A DNA stretch of 64,000 bases, taken from contig NZ_JBBCAT010000002.1 in the NCBI RefSeq assembly GCF_037203705.1, positions 310,001-374,000 on the forward strand, read 5' to 3'. Shown in pieces: positions 44,339-56,094 of this stretch. Origin of the DNA: Prosthecomicrobium sp. N25. Its GTDB lineage: Bacteria > Pseudomonadota > Alphaproteobacteria > Rhizobiales > Ancalomicrobiaceae. Below the pieces are notes generated by a model. It made no database searches and was not told where the DNA came from. It was given only the letters and a program-made list of their open reading frames with translations. A program made the translations under genes and the position numbers. Position 1 is the first letter of the stretch. The number at the start of each line of letters is the position of its first letter.

Positions 44339-47089
44339 CTAGGGACGGGGCGCCCCTGCGACAAGATGCGGCTGCGCCGGCGAGGTCCGCAGGAGGCGGT
44401 TCCGGCGTGCGCCGCCGGTCATGCGACGATGTGTCAGGCCGAGCAGCAGGCCCGGGATCGACTCGGCCACGGCCGGCCGGGCGATGTGATAGCCCTGCGC
44501 GAAGTCGCAGCCGAGGTCGGCCAGGATCTGCAGCTGCGCGGGGGTCTCGATCCCTTCGGCGACAACCACCTTGCCGAGGCCGTGGCACAGGCCGACGATC
44601 GATTCCACGATCGTCCGGCTCTCCGGCCGGGCCTCGATGTCGCAGACGAAGCTGCGGTCGATCTTGATCTCGGTCACCGGCAGCATCTTCAGGTGCGTCA
44701 GGGAGGCGTGGCCGGTCCCGAAGTCGTCGAGCGAGAAGCGCAGGCCGTCTCCGGCCAGGCGCTCGAGGGTCCGGGTGGTCTCGTCCAGGTTCGACCCGAA
44801 GAGGTGATTCTCGGTGATCTCGATGCGCACCCGGTCCGGCGCGATGTCGTGGTCGCGCAGGGCGGCGAGAAGGCGCCGGCCGCTCTCCTGGCGCCAGAAC
44901 ATGGGTTCGCCGAGGTTGATCGAGACATGGTCCAGGTCGATGCCTGCCTGGATCCAGGTCCGCATCCGCGCGAGCACCCGGTCGAGCATGCGCCCGTCGA
45001 GACGCCGGCTCGTCTCGGGGTCCTCGAACAGCCATTCCATCCCGTCCGCGGTGGTGACCGCGCCGTCGGGCCCGCGCACGCGCATAAGCGCCTCGACGCC
45101 CACCGGCCGGCCCGTCGCGAGTTCGACGATCGGCTGGAACACGGGCACGATCCGATCCTCCGCCAGGGCCTGCCGGGCCCCGGCGAGCGCCGTGAAGCGG
45201 CGCTCGGTCTCGACGAGGAGCGCGCGCTCGAAATAGGCGGACCGGTTGCGGCCCTCGTGCTTCGACCTGTAGAGCGCGAGGTCGGCGGCGCGCAGCAGTT
45301 CCTCGGCCGAGTTGCCGTGCTCCGGATAGACGGCGATGCCGATGCTGCCCGTCACCCGCATGGTCTGGGAGCGGTACTCCACCGGCCGGGCGACTTCGTC
45401 GAGCAGCCGGCGGGCGATCTGGTCGAGGTCGGAAAGCCGACGGAAGTTGCCCGCCACGATGGCGAATTCGTCTCCGCCCAGCCGTGCCACCATGTCGCGA
45501 CGGCGGACGCTGCCGCGCAGCCTGGATCCGGTCATCGCCAGGAGATGGTCCCCGGCGGGATGCCCCAGCATGTCGTTGACCAGCTTGAAGCCGTCGAGAT
45601 CCAGCATCATGACGCAAAAGCGTCCGAGGCCCCCGGAGGTGCTGACGCGCATGGCCAGGTGCTCGGCCAGCCGCGAGCGGTTGGGCAGGCCCGTGAGCGG
45701 GTCGTGCATGGCCGCATGGAAGAGCTCGGCCTCGCCGCGCTTGCGTTCGGTCACGTCCTGCAGGACCGACCAGATGTGCGGCTCACCCCTGCCGGCCCGA
45801 ACGAGGCGGCCCTGGAACAGGACGGTGCGATGCTCGCCGAACCGGGGGCACAGCTCGAACTCCACCGGGCCGTAGCGCTCCTGGGTCGAGGTATCGTGCA
45901 GGAGGCGCCGGAAGGCGGAGCGCTGGTCGGCGCGGACGAGATCCACGAGACCCTTCGCCTGCGCGGCCGGCACCATGGCCCGGAAGGCCGGGTTGGCCTC
46001 CATGATGCTGCCGTCCAGGTGCGACTGCACGAGGCCGACGGGCGCCATCTCGTAGAGGGACCGGAACTTGTCGGCGTTGTGACGCGCCTCGTCGCGCACG
46101 GCGACGAGCTCGGTGACGTCGGTCCTCAGGCCCACCGTGTGGCCGCGCGCGGTCTTGCGCTCGTCGACCCGGATCATGCGCCCGCCGCTGGCCGGGTACA
46201 CGAAGGGACGGCCGAGCCGGCGGTGCGCCTCCAGCCGGCTCGCCATCCAGGTCTCGACCCCGCCCTCGAAGTCGGCGGGGACCAGCCCCACGCCCGTCCG
46301 GACGACCTGCTCGAAGCTGATCCCGGGGCGCAGTACGCCGGCGTATTCGGGGAACATGGCCCGGTAGGCGTCGTTGCAGAGGACGAACCGGTCGTGCTCG
46401 TCGAAGATGATGAAGCCCTCCGGGATGGTCTGCAGGGCCTCCCGCAGGATCTCGGTGGCGTCGAACCGTTCCCGCTCCACCGCGATCAGGTCCATGAGCA
46501 GGGCGCAGATGCGAGTGAGCGGCTCGAACTCGGCGAGCAGCGCTTCCGAATAGCCTCCGGGACAGTTGGCGAGCCCGATCAGGCCGACCCTCTTCGACCC
46601 TTGCACGAGAGGCAGGCCCAGGAAGCTGGTGACGGCGGGATGCCCGGGGGGCAGATCCGCCGACTTCTCCGGATAGACCCCCATCAGGGGCTGGCCCGAC
46701 CTGATCATGCGGCCGATCAGGCCGTGGCGACTGGCCGACATGAAGTCCCGGTCGCCGAGGCCCGAGTCGAGCCAGCCCAGGTCTCCGGCCCCCATTCCCT
46801 GGAAGGCGTAGGGGCGGAGAATGTGTTCCCCGTCGATCTCGCGGATTTCCCCGATGAAGCCGAGGGAGCTGCCGCTCAGGTCCATGGCGGCCGTCAGCAT
46901 GGCGGCGAAGGCGGAGGTGGGGTCGGTGCCGGGCTGGACCGAGCGCTGCAGGTCCGAGATTGCCGCCAGGAGGTCGAGCGCCCGATGCGTGCCGACCGCG
47001 GCCGGCCGCACCGGCCCGTCCGTTGCCTGCAGGTCCGCCCCGTCCGTCGCTTCGCCCCTTGACACGGAAGACCCGTTCCTGACATCCAT
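44339..47089 (-). CDS. GAF-PAS-PAS-GGDEF-EAL cyclic di-GMP protein
   Basis: A 916-residue cytoplasmic signalling protein without membrane segments. Order: GAF (about 35-205), PAS (215-325), PAS with PAC (340-450), GGDEF (455-620) and EAL (640-880). RLGGDEFAI (538-542) is an intact cyclase motif with an inhibitory I-site RxxD at 529-532. The EAL domain keeps VGVEALMR, ITENH, DDFGTG, EIKIDRSF and EGIET, so phosphodiesterase activity is plausible too. It may both make and degrade c-di-GMP according to signals read by GAF/PAS. It heads a leftward operon with terB and the amidotransferase. Confidence 0.93.
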   Translation of the reverse strand: MDVRNGSSVSRGEATDGADLQATDGPVRPAAVGTHRALDLLAAISDLQRSVQPGTDPTSAFAAMLTAAMDLSGSSLGFIGEIREIDGEHILRPYAFQGMGAGDLGWLDSGLGDRDFMSASRHGLIGRMIRSGQPLMGVYPEKSADLPPGHPAVTSFLGLPLVQGSKRVGLIGLANCPGGYSEALLAEFEPLTRICALLMDLIAVERERFDATEILREALQTIPEGFIIFDEHDRFVLCNDAYRAMFPEYAGVLRPGISFEQVVRTGVGLVPADFEGGVETWMASRLEAHRRLGRPFVYPASGGRMIRVDERKTARGHTVGLRTDVTELVAVRDEARHNADKFRSLYEMAPVGLVQSHLDGSIMEANPAFRAMVPAAQAKGLVDLVRADQRSAFRRLLHDTSTQERYGPVEFELCPRFGEHRTVLFQGRLVRAGRGEPHIWSVLQDVTERKRGEAELFHAAMHDPLTGLPNRSRLAEHLAMRVSTSGGLGRFCVMMLDLDGFKLVNDMLGHPAGDHLLAMTGSRLRGSVRRRDMVARLGGDEFAIVAGNFRRLSDLDQIARRLLDEVARPVEYRSQTMRVTGSIGIAVYPEHGNSAEELLRAADLALYRSKHEGRNRSAYFERALLVETERRFTALAGARQALAEDRIVPVFQPIVELATGRPVGVEALMRVRGPDGAVTTADGMEWLFEDPETSRRLDGRMLDRVLARMRTWIQAGIDLDHVSINLGEPMFWRQESGRRLLAALRDHDIAPDRVRIEITENHLFGSNLDETTRTLERLAGDGLRFSLDDFGTGHASLTHLKMLPVTEIKIDRSFVCDIEARPESRTIVESIVGLCHGLGKVVVAEGIETPAQLQILADLGCDFAQGYHIARPAVAESIPGLLLGLTHRRMTGGARRNRLLRTSPAQPHLVAGAPRP

Positions 47090-47223
47090 CGAGTGCCGTA
47101 ACGTAAGGCGGCTTTCCTTAATCCGTCGTGAAGTTGTGGCTCTCTACTCTTGGGTGCGCTGAAGTTTCACCGCATGCCGTGCTCCTTCCTTGATGCATGG
47201 CCCGGGGGGCCTATAGTGCGGCC

Positions 47224-48588
47224 ATGACCGTGGACACCGCCCGTGCCGTGGCCCCGCCGCCGCTGTCCAGCGGCGACAGCCGCCTCGCTCCCCTCCTGGC
47301 GCGCATCGACGGGCTCGGCGACGAACTCGCCGCGCTGACGCGCGACCTCATCCGCTTCCCGACCGTGAACCCGCCGGGCGAAGCCTACCGGCCCTGCGCG
47401 GAGTTCATCGGGCGGCGCCTGGAGGCGCGCGGCTTCACGGTCCGCTACGTTCGGGCGGAGGGCACGCCGGGGGACAGCGACCGCCATCCGCGCATCAACG
47501 TGATCGCCCGGCGCGAGGGCGCCCGGCCCGGGCCGACGGTGCACTTCAACGGCCACATCGACGTGGTGGAGGCGGGGCACGGCTGGACCGTCGACCCGTT
47601 CGAGGGCGTGGTGCGCGACGGCCGCGTCTACGGCCGGGGCGCCTGCGACATGAAGGGCGGCATCGCGGCCGCGATCGTGGCCGCGGAGGCGATCCTGGCG
47701 GAGGGCGTCGACTTCCCCGGCGCGATCGAGATATCCGGCACGGTGGACGAGGAATCCGGCGGGTTCGGCGGGGTCGGCTACCTGGCCCGGCACGGCTGGT
47801 TCGACCGGGGGCGGGTCGACCACGTGATCATCCCCGAGCCGCTCGGGGTCGACCGGGTCTGCCTCGGCCACCGCGGCGTGTGGTGGGCGGAGATCGAGAT
47901 GAAGGGCCGGATCGGGCACGGCTCGATGCCCTATCTCGGCGTCAACGCGATCCGCGGCATGGCCGACTTCCTGGCGCTCGTCGAGGCGGAGCTCCTGCCG
48001 GCGCTGGACGGGCGGGTCACCCGCATGCCCTGCGAGCCGCCGGGCTCCCGGAGGGCGACGCTCAACTACAACTCGGTCCATGGCGGCCTGCCGGAGCCGC
48101 GCGACGAGGGCCTTCCGGCGCCGGTCGTCGCGGATTCCTGCCGCCTGGTGCTCGACCGCCGCTTCCTGGTCGAGGAGGACTACGAGGCCGTGCGCCGGGA
48201 GGTGATCGGCCTCCTGGACCGCGCCAAGGCACGGCGCGCCGGGCTCGACTACGCCCTGAAGGACATCATGACCTTCACGCCGACCATGACGGAGCCGGAC
48301 GCGCCGGTCGTGCGGGCGCTCGACCACTGGATCCACCGCGTGCTGGGGCGGCCGTCGCGCCACATCGCCTCCCCGGGCACCTACGACCAGAAGCACATCA
48401 CCCGCCACGGCGGCGTGATCGATTGCGTCGCATACGGCCCCGGGATCCTGGACCTCGCGCACCAGCCGGACGAGTATGTGGACATCGCCGACATGGTCGC
48501 CTCGGCCAAGATCATGGCGGCGGCGGCGCTGACGTTGACCGGGGCGCTGGACGCGCCGGCGGCGGGCCGACGAGAACAGGGAGACTAG
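47224..48588 (+). CDS. M20 family deacylase (ArgE/DapE type)
   Basis: A 454-residue zinc-dependent amidohydrolase. FNGHIDVVEAG has the first zinc ligands, GRGACDMKGG the bridging aspartate, TVDEESGG the catalytic Glu and next ligand, and TYDQKHITRHGG lies near the C-terminus. It cleaves N-acyl amino acids or small peptides. It is two bases upstream of an ABC substrate-binding gene and clearly in one operon with the importer, so it probably hydrolyses the imported compound. An upstream in-frame start at 47197 is possible. Confidence 0.88.
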   Translation: MTVDTARAVAPPPLSSGDSRLAPLLARIDGLGDELAALTRDLIRFPTVNPPGEAYRPCAEFIGRRLEARGFTVRYVRAEGTPGDSDRHPRINVIARREGARPGPTVHFNGHIDVVEAGHGWTVDPFEGVVRDGRVYGRGACDMKGGIAAAIVAAEAILAEGVDFPGAIEISGTVDEESGGFGGVGYLARHGWFDRGRVDHVIIPEPLGVDRVCLGHRGVWWAEIEMKGRIGHGSMPYLGVNAIRGMADFLALVEAELLPALDGRVTRMPCEPPGSRRATLNYNSVHGGLPEPRDEGLPAPVVADSCRLVLDRRFLVEEDYEAVRREVIGLLDRAKARRAGLDYALKDIMTFTPTMTEPDAPVVRALDHWIHRVLGRPSRHIASPGTYDQKHITRHGGVIDCVAYGPGILDLAHQPDEYVDIADMVASAKIMAAAALTLTGALDAPAAGRREQGD

Positions 48589-48590
48589 GG

Positions 48591-50093
48591 ATGCGGGGAC
48601 ACGGCGTTCGGAACGGGCTGGGGCTTCTGCCGCTTCTGGCCCTCGGTGCGGCAAGCGTCGGGGCGGTGCTGCCCGCCTCCGCGCAGGACAAGGGGCAGGC
48701 GACGCTCTGCCAGACCCTCGAGCCGCCGGTCCTCGACCCGACCGCCGGAGCCGCGCAGGCGATCCGGGAGGTCACCTACGCCAACATCTTCGAGGGCCTG
48801 GTCGGAATCGACCGTGCCGGCAAGATCGTGCCGCGGCTCGCCGAGAGCTGGGCCATCTCGCCCGACAACCTGACCTATACGTTCAAGCTGCGCCCGGGCG
48901 TGAGCTTCCACGACGGCTCGCCGATGACGTCCGCGGACGTGAAGTATTCGCTGGAGCGGGCCGTGGCGCCCGACTCCAAGAACGCGCAGAAGTGGATCTT
49001 CACCCCAATCGCGTCGGTGGAGACGCCCGACGCGTCGACCGTCAAGGTGACGCTCAAGCAGGTCACCGCGAACTTCCTCTACGGGCTCGGCTGGGGCGAC
49101 GCGATCATCGTGTCGGAGAAGTCGGCCGCCAACAACGCCACCGCACCGGTCGGCACCGGCCCCTACCGGCTCGACCGCTGGACCCGCGGGGACCGGCTCA
49201 GCCTCGTCGCCGCGGACGGGTGGTGGGGCGGCAAGCCGGCGATCCCGCGCGTGACCTTCCGGTTCATCAACGACCCGCAGGCGCAGCTCGCCGCCATCCA
49301 GTCGGGCGACTGCGACGCGCTCACCAACTTCGGGGCCGCGGAGGCCCTGGAGACCCTCAAGGCGGACAAGCGGCTGACGGTCTCGATCGGCAAGACCGAG
49401 GGCGAGACGATCGTCGCCATGAACAACGGCAAGAAGCCGCTCGACGACATCCGGGTCCGGCGTGCCCTCGCGCATGCGATCGACCGCAACCAGGTCAATG
49501 TCGGGGCGACCAACGGCACCGGCACGCCGATCGGCAGCCACTTCTCGCCCGCGCAGCCCGGCTACGTCGACCTGACCGGCCGCTATCCCTACGATCCGGC
49601 CAAGGCCAAGGCGCTGCTGGCGGAAGCCGGGGTCTCCGGGCTGACCCTGTCGCTCAAGGTGCCCCCGCCCGCCTATGCGCGGCGCTCCTCCGAGATCGTC
49701 GCCGCCATGCTGGGCGAGGTCGGCATCAAGGTGTCGATCGAGAACATCGAGTTCCCGCAGTGGCTCGACCGCGTGTTCAAGAACAAGGACTACGACCTGA
49801 CGATCATCTCCCACACGGAGCCGCTCGACATCAACATCTACAACCGGCCCGACTACTACTTCCAGTACCGGTCGCCGGCCTTCGCTGAGATCATGGCGAA
49901 GATCGACGCGACCACCGACGACGCGGCGCGCATCAAGCTCTACGGGGACGCGCAACGTCAACTCGCCGAAGACAGCGTCAACGTGTTCCTCTTCGTGCTG
50001 CCGAAGATCACGGTCGCCAAGACGGGCCTGAAGGGGATGTGGACGGACTGGCCGATCCCGGCGACGCCGCTGACGGATCTCTCCTGGCAGTGA
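48591..50093 (+). CDS. Peptide-type ABC transporter substrate-binding protein
   Basis: A 500-residue periplasmic binding protein of the DppA/OppA family (SBP_bac_5). The signal peptide (GLGLLPLLALGAASVGAVLPASAQ) is followed by LAESWAISPDNLTYTFKLRPGVSFHDGSPMTSADVKYSLER, the family signature, and by VGTGPYRLDRWTRGD. Ligand could be a di/oligopeptide, acylated amino acid or related compound. AGGGAGAC precedes the ATG at 48591. Confidence 0.9.
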   Translation: MRGHGVRNGLGLLPLLALGAASVGAVLPASAQDKGQATLCQTLEPPVLDPTAGAAQAIREVTYANIFEGLVGIDRAGKIVPRLAESWAISPDNLTYTFKLRPGVSFHDGSPMTSADVKYSLERAVAPDSKNAQKWIFTPIASVETPDASTVKVTLKQVTANFLYGLGWGDAIIVSEKSAANNATAPVGTGPYRLDRWTRGDRLSLVAADGWWGGKPAIPRVTFRFINDPQAQLAAIQSGDCDALTNFGAAEALETLKADKRLTVSIGKTEGETIVAMNNGKKPLDDIRVRRALAHAIDRNQVNVGATNGTGTPIGSHFSPAQPGYVDLTGRYPYDPAKAKALLAEAGVSGLTLSLKVPPPAYARRSSEIVAAMLGEVGIKVSIENIEFPQWLDRVFKNKDYDLTIISHTEPLDINIYNRPDYYFQYRSPAFAEIMAKIDATTDDAARIKLYGDAQRQLAEDSVNVFLFVLPKITVAKTGLKGMWTDWPIPATPLTDLSWQ

Positions 50094-50130
50094 GGGCGGA
50101 TCGCCCCGCGCCCCCGGCCCGGCCGCGGCC

Positions 50131-51075
50131 ATGCTGAGCTTCCTCGCTCGGCGGCTCGGGGGACTGGCGGCGACGCTGCTCGCCACCGCGCTCGTGGTGT
50201 TCCTGGTGCTGGAGATCCTGCCCGGCGATCCGGCCGCGGTGGTGCTCGGGCTCGGGGCGACGCCCGAGAACCTGGCGGCGCTCAGGGCCGACTTCGGACT
50301 CGACCGGCCGGCGCCGGAGCGCTTCCTGCGCTGGATCGGCGGGCTCCTGACGGGGGACCTCGGGACGAGCTACACCTACCGGGTGCCCGTCGCGGACCTG
50401 ATCCTGGAACGGATGGCCGTGACGCTGCCGCTGGCGGTCGCGGCTATCCTGTGCGCCGCCGGGATCGGCATCCCGCTCGGGCTCTACGCCGCCGCCAACG
50501 CCAACCGGGCCGGCGACGTCGGCGTCATGCTGTTCGCCCAGGTGGGGCTCGCGGTGCCGAATTTCTGGTTCGGCATCCTGCTCGTGCTGGCCTTCTCGGT
50601 CGGCCTCGGGTGGATGCCGTCGGGCGGCTTCCCGGGCTGGGAGAACGGAGTCCCGGCCGCGGCGCGCGCGCTCGTGCTGCCGACGCTGGCGCTGGCGCTG
50701 CCGCAGGCGGCGATCCTGGCGCGAGTGACGCGCTCGGCCACCCTGGAGGCGCTGCAGGAGGACTGGGTGCGGACGGCGCGGGCGAAGGGCCTGACGGCGC
50801 GCCAGACCCTGACCCGGCACGTGCTGCGCAACGCGCTCGTCCCGGTGGTGACCATCCTCGGCCTGCAGTTCTCCTTCCTGGTCGCCGGCGCGATCGTGAT
50901 CGAGAACGTCTTCTCGCTGCCGGGCCTCGGGCGGCTCGTCTTCCAGGCGATCGGCCAGCACGACATCATCGTGGTCAAGGACCTGGTGGTCGTCTTCGCC
51001 GCCATGGTGGTCACCGTCAACGTCGCGGTCGACATCGCGTACGGCCTCGTCGATCCCCGGCTGAGGCGGCGATAG
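50131..51075 (+). CDS. Peptide-type ABC transporter permease, DppB-like
   Basis: A 314-residue inner-membrane permease with six predicted helices. The N-terminus LSFLARRLGGLAATLLATALVVFLVLEILPGDPAAVVLG is the DppB pattern, and the cytoplasmic coupling loop reads DWVRTARAKGLTARQTLTRHVLRNALVP. It starts 37 bases after the binding-protein gene. Partner of the following DppC-like subunit. Confidence 0.92.
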   Translation: MLSFLARRLGGLAATLLATALVVFLVLEILPGDPAAVVLGLGATPENLAALRADFGLDRPAPERFLRWIGGLLTGDLGTSYTYRVPVADLILERMAVTLPLAVAAILCAAGIGIPLGLYAAANANRAGDVGVMLFAQVGLAVPNFWFGILLVLAFSVGLGWMPSGGFPGWENGVPAAARALVLPTLALALPQAAILARVTRSATLEALQEDWVRTARAKGLTARQTLTRHVLRNALVPVVTILGLQFSFLVAGAIVIENVFSLPGLGRLVFQAIGQHDIIVVKDLVVVFAAMVVTVNVAVDIAYGLVDPRLRRR

Positions 51076-51078
51076 AGC

Positions 51079-51906
51079 ATGCGCTGGTGGCGGCACCCTT
51101 CGCTCCTGGTCGGCGGCTGCCTGGCGGGCGCGCTCGTGCTCGTCGCCCTGGTGGCGCTGGTCTGGACGCCGTTCGACCCCGCCCAGATGGCGATGGGGCG
51201 GCGGCTGCAGGGGCCGTCGGCCGCGCATTGGCTCGGGACCGACCCGTTCGGCCGGGACGTGCTGTCCAAGCTCATGCGCGGGGCCGTCAACTCCCTCCGG
51301 GTCGGGCTGCTGGCGGTCGGCCTCGGGCTTGCCGCCGGGGTGGCGCTCGGGGCCCTGGCGGCGGCGCGGGCGGGCTCGCTGCTCGACGAGGCGGTGATGC
51401 GGACCGCTGACTTCACCTTCGCGTTCCCGGCCGTGCTGACCGCCATCATGATCACCGCGCTGGCCGGGCCGGGCGCGCTCAACGCGATCCTGGCGATCGC
51501 GATCTTCAACGTGCCGGTCTTCGCGCGGCTGGCGCGCGGCGCGGCCCTGCAGGTCTGGTCGCGCGACTTTGTGCTCGCCGCGCGGGCGGCGGGGCTGACC
51601 GGGCTCGCCATCACGACCCGCCACGTGGTGCCGAACATCGCCGGCCTGGTCGTCGTGCAGGCGACCATCCAGTTCGCGCTCGCCATCCTGGCGGAGGCGG
51701 GGCTCTCCTACCTGGGGCTCGGGACGCAGCCGCCGGAGCCGAGCTGGGGGCGCATGCTGAACGAGGCGCAGACCTTCCTGCAGACCCAACCGCTCCTCGC
51801 CGTCTTCCCGGGCGTCGCCATCGCGGCCGCGGTGCTCGGCTTCAACCTGCTCGGCGACGGCCTGCGCGATCTCATCGATCCGAAGAGCCGCAGGGCGCGG
51901 ACATGA
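51079..51906 (+). CDS. Peptide-type ABC transporter permease, DppC-like
   Basis: A 275-residue permease. HWLGTDPFGRDVLSKLMRGAVNSLRVGLLAV is the DppC signature, the coupling loop is DFVLAARAAGLTGLAITTRHVVPN, and the C-terminal part GLSYLGLGTQPPEPSWGRMLNEAQ is also typical. Overlaps the next gene by four bases (ATGA). Confidence 0.92.
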   Translation: MRWWRHPSLLVGGCLAGALVLVALVALVWTPFDPAQMAMGRRLQGPSAAHWLGTDPFGRDVLSKLMRGAVNSLRVGLLAVGLGLAAGVALGALAAARAGSLLDEAVMRTADFTFAFPAVLTAIMITALAGPGALNAILAIAIFNVPVFARLARGAALQVWSRDFVLAARAAGLTGLAITTRHVVPNIAGLVVVQATIQFALAILAEAGLSYLGLGTQPPEPSWGRMLNEAQTFLQTQPLLAVFPGVAIAAAVLGFNLLGDGLRDLIDPKSRRART

Positions 51907-52870
51907 CGGCCGCGCCCCTTCTCCGGGTGAGCGACCTGACGGTTGCGCTCGACCTGCCGGCCGGCCCGGCCCGGGTGGTGCGGGACCTGTCCTTCGCGCT
52001 CGATGCGGGCGAGTCGCTCGCCATCGTGGGGGAGAGCGGGTCGGGCAAGTCGATGACGGCCCTCGCCCTGATCGGGCTCCTGCCGTCGGTCGCCCGCGTC
52101 TCCGGATCGATCCGGTTCGAGGGACGCGAGCTGGTCGGGGCGCCGGAGGCGGCGCTGACCGCCCTGCGCGGCGCGCGGATCGGTATGGTGTTCCAGGAGC
52201 CCATGACGTCGCTGAACCCGGTGCACCGGATCGGTGACCAGGTGGCGGAACCGCTCCTCGTGCATGGCCGGACCGACCGGGCGGCGGCCCGCGCGGAGGC
52301 CTTGCGGCTCCTGGAGCGGGTCGGGATCGCGCGCGCCCGGGAGCGGCTCGACGCCTACCCGCACGAGCTCTCGGGCGGCCAGCGGCAGCGGGTGATGATC
52401 GCCATAGCGCTCGCGTGCCGGCCGGCGCTGCTCGTCGCCGACGAGCCGACCTCGGCGCTCGATGTCACCGTCCAGGCCGCGCTGATCGACCTCCTGAAGG
52501 ACCTCGCGCGCGATTTCGGGATGGCGCTGGTGGTGATCTCGCACGACCTCGCCGTTGTGGCCGGGCTGGCCGCCCGCAGCATGGTCATGTACGGCGGCGT
52601 CGCCATGGAGGAGGGACCGACCCGCGACCTGTTCCGGGCCCCGCGCCATCCCTACACGATCGGCCTCGTGGCCGCCTCGCCGAGCCGGCGGGCGCTGCCG
52701 GGGCGGCTGGCCGCCATCCCCGGGACGGTGCCGAGCGCCGACCGGCTGCCGGCCGGCTGCCCCTTCTTCGGCCGCTGCCCGCGCGGGACGGCGATCTGCC
52801 GGGACGTGCCGCCGCCGGCGATCCGCCAGGGGGAGCGGGTGGCGCGCTGCCATCACCTGGAGGGCGGGCC

Positions 52871-52874
<4 letters not shown>
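51903..52874 (+). CDS. Peptide-type ABC transporter ATPase, DppD-like
   Basis: A 323-residue ATPase: Walker A GESGSGKS, signature LSGGQRQRVMIA, Walker B LLVADEPTSALD and the H-loop ISHDLAVV. The C-terminal oligopeptide-transporter domain contains the CPFFGRCPRGTAIC cysteine cluster, which binds an iron-sulfur cluster in some DppD homologues. Overlaps both neighbours by four bases. Confidence 0.93.
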
Positions 52875-53851
<977 letters not shown>

Positions 53852-56094
53852 GCGGGCCGGGGTGCGCCGGAACTCCGAGCGGACCGTGAACTCGCCGGCG
53901 GGCGGGGCCGCGGCGCTGCCGCCCACGAAGGCCTGGAAGCGGCCGGGCTCGACCACGTAGGTGCCGTCCTCCAGGTGGAAGCCCAGGTTCTCGGCCGGGA
54001 CCTTCAGGACGACGTCCTTGGTCTCGCCGGGCTCCAGGTCGACCCGGCCGAAGGCCTTCAGCTCGCGCAGCGGTCGGGTGCGGCTCGCCACGACGTCACG
54101 CACGTAGAGCTGCACGACCTCGCGGGTCCGGCGCTCGCCCTTGTTGGTGACCGGGACCATGACCTCGACGGTCTGTCCGGCGTCCAGGATGGGGGTGAGG
54201 ATGACGGGCGTGCCGTAGGCGACGGGCGCATAGCCGAGGCCCCAGCCGAAGGGGAAGAGCGGGCCGATGGCGGTGTCGAGGTAGCGGCTGGTGAAGCGGT
54301 CCTCGACCTTGCCGGGGCGGGCGGTCGGCAGGGAATCGTAGGTGATCGGCACCTGGCCGGTGGTGCGCGGGAAGGTGACGGGGAGACGGCCGACCGGGTC
54401 GTGGTCGCCGAAGAGCACGTCCGCGACGGCATTGCCGGCCTCGGTGCCCGGGTACCAGGCGAGGAGCCAGGACGGCGCCAGGCCGATCGCGGACTCGAGC
54501 GCCATGGGGCGGCCGGTGAGCAGGACCACGGCGACCGGCTTGCCGGTCTCCGAAAGGCGCTTCAGGAGGTCTCGCTGCCGGCCGGGCAGTTCCAGGCTCG
54601 CCCGGCTGGCGCCCTCGCCGGTGTAGTCCCGGGGCTCGCCGAGAACCACCACGACGCGGTCGGCCTGTTCGGCGGCGCGGGCGGCGGCCGCGAAGCCGGC
54701 GTCCGTCGAGCAGTGGAGGTCGCAGCCTTCGGCGTAGAGGACGCGGGTGCCGCGCGGGGCGCGGGCCTTGATGCCGTCCAGGATGGTGACGGTGTCGTCG
54801 TGGACGGCGGCGGCGGTGTTGGAGCCGAGCGGGTTCACCTTGTCGAGCGCGAGCGCGCCGACGACCGCGACGGTGCGGGTTCCGGGCGGGATCGGCAGGA
54901 CCCCGCGGTCGTTCTTCAGGAGCACGAAGGTCTCGCGCGCCAGCTCCCGGGCGGCCCGGCGGATCTCGGGCGAGCCGAGCACCCGGGCGGCGGCGGCCGG
55001 GTCGAAGGGGGGCTCGTCGAAGAGGCCGAGCTTCTCCTTGACGGCGAGGACGCGGGCGACCGAGCGGTCGATCGCCGCCTCGGGAACCCGGCCGGCGCGC
55101 ACGTGGGCGGCGAGCGCCTTGGCGTAGGCGTTGCCGTCCATGTCCTGGTCGACGCCGGCCCGGAAGGCCATCAGGGCGGCGTCGCTGTCGGTCTCGGCGA
55201 AGCCGTGCAGGACAATTTCGGGGACGGCGTTCATGTCGGACACGACGTAGCCGTCGAAGCCCCACTCCTCGCGCAGGATCTCGGTCAGCAGCATCCGGCT
55301 CGCCGTGGTCGGCACGCCGTTCAGCGAGACGTAGGAGGTCATGACCAGGTCGACGCCCGCCTCGACGGCCATGCGGTAAGGCGGCAGGTAGCGGTCGCGC
55401 AGGGTGGCGGTGGAGATGTCGGCGGGGCCGTAGTCGCGGCCGCCCTCGGCGGCGCCGTAGCCGGCGAAGTGCTTCAGGGTCGAGGCGATGCCGCCGCGCC
55501 GGAAGCCTTCGACGCGGGCGCGGGCGAAGAGGCCGTTGAGCATCGGGTCCTCGCCGCCGCCCTCCACGATGCGACCCCAGCGCGGATCGCGGGCGAGGTC
55601 GGCGACGGGCGAGAAGGTGAGGTTGATGCCGGCGGCGCGGGATTCCACGCCGGCCCAGTAGGCGGCCCGCTCGGCGACCGAGGGGTCGAAGCTGGCGGCC
55701 TCCGCCAGCGGCACGGCGAACTGGGTGCGGTAGCCGTGGATCACGTCGAGGCCGAAGAGCAGCGGGATGCCCAGCGGCGAGCGGGCGTTGACCTCCCGAA
55801 CCCGGGCGACGTCCGCCGGGGTGAAGAAGTTGAGCACCGCCCCGGCCCAGCCGGCCGCGATCCGCGCCTCGTCGTAGGCCCCGCCGCGCGAGGGCATGTC
55901 GAGCTGGCCGATCTTCTCCTCGAGCGACATCATCCCGATCAGCCGGCGCACACGCTCGGAGGGCAGGTTCTCGGCGGCGGCCGGGAGGGAGGCGAGGGCG
56001 ATCAGGCCGGCGAGGGCGGCGCGGGCGAACAACGTCATGAGATCCTCAATCGCAGCGTCCGGTCGGTTCCTTTTAGGGAAGGCGGCTCGAAATG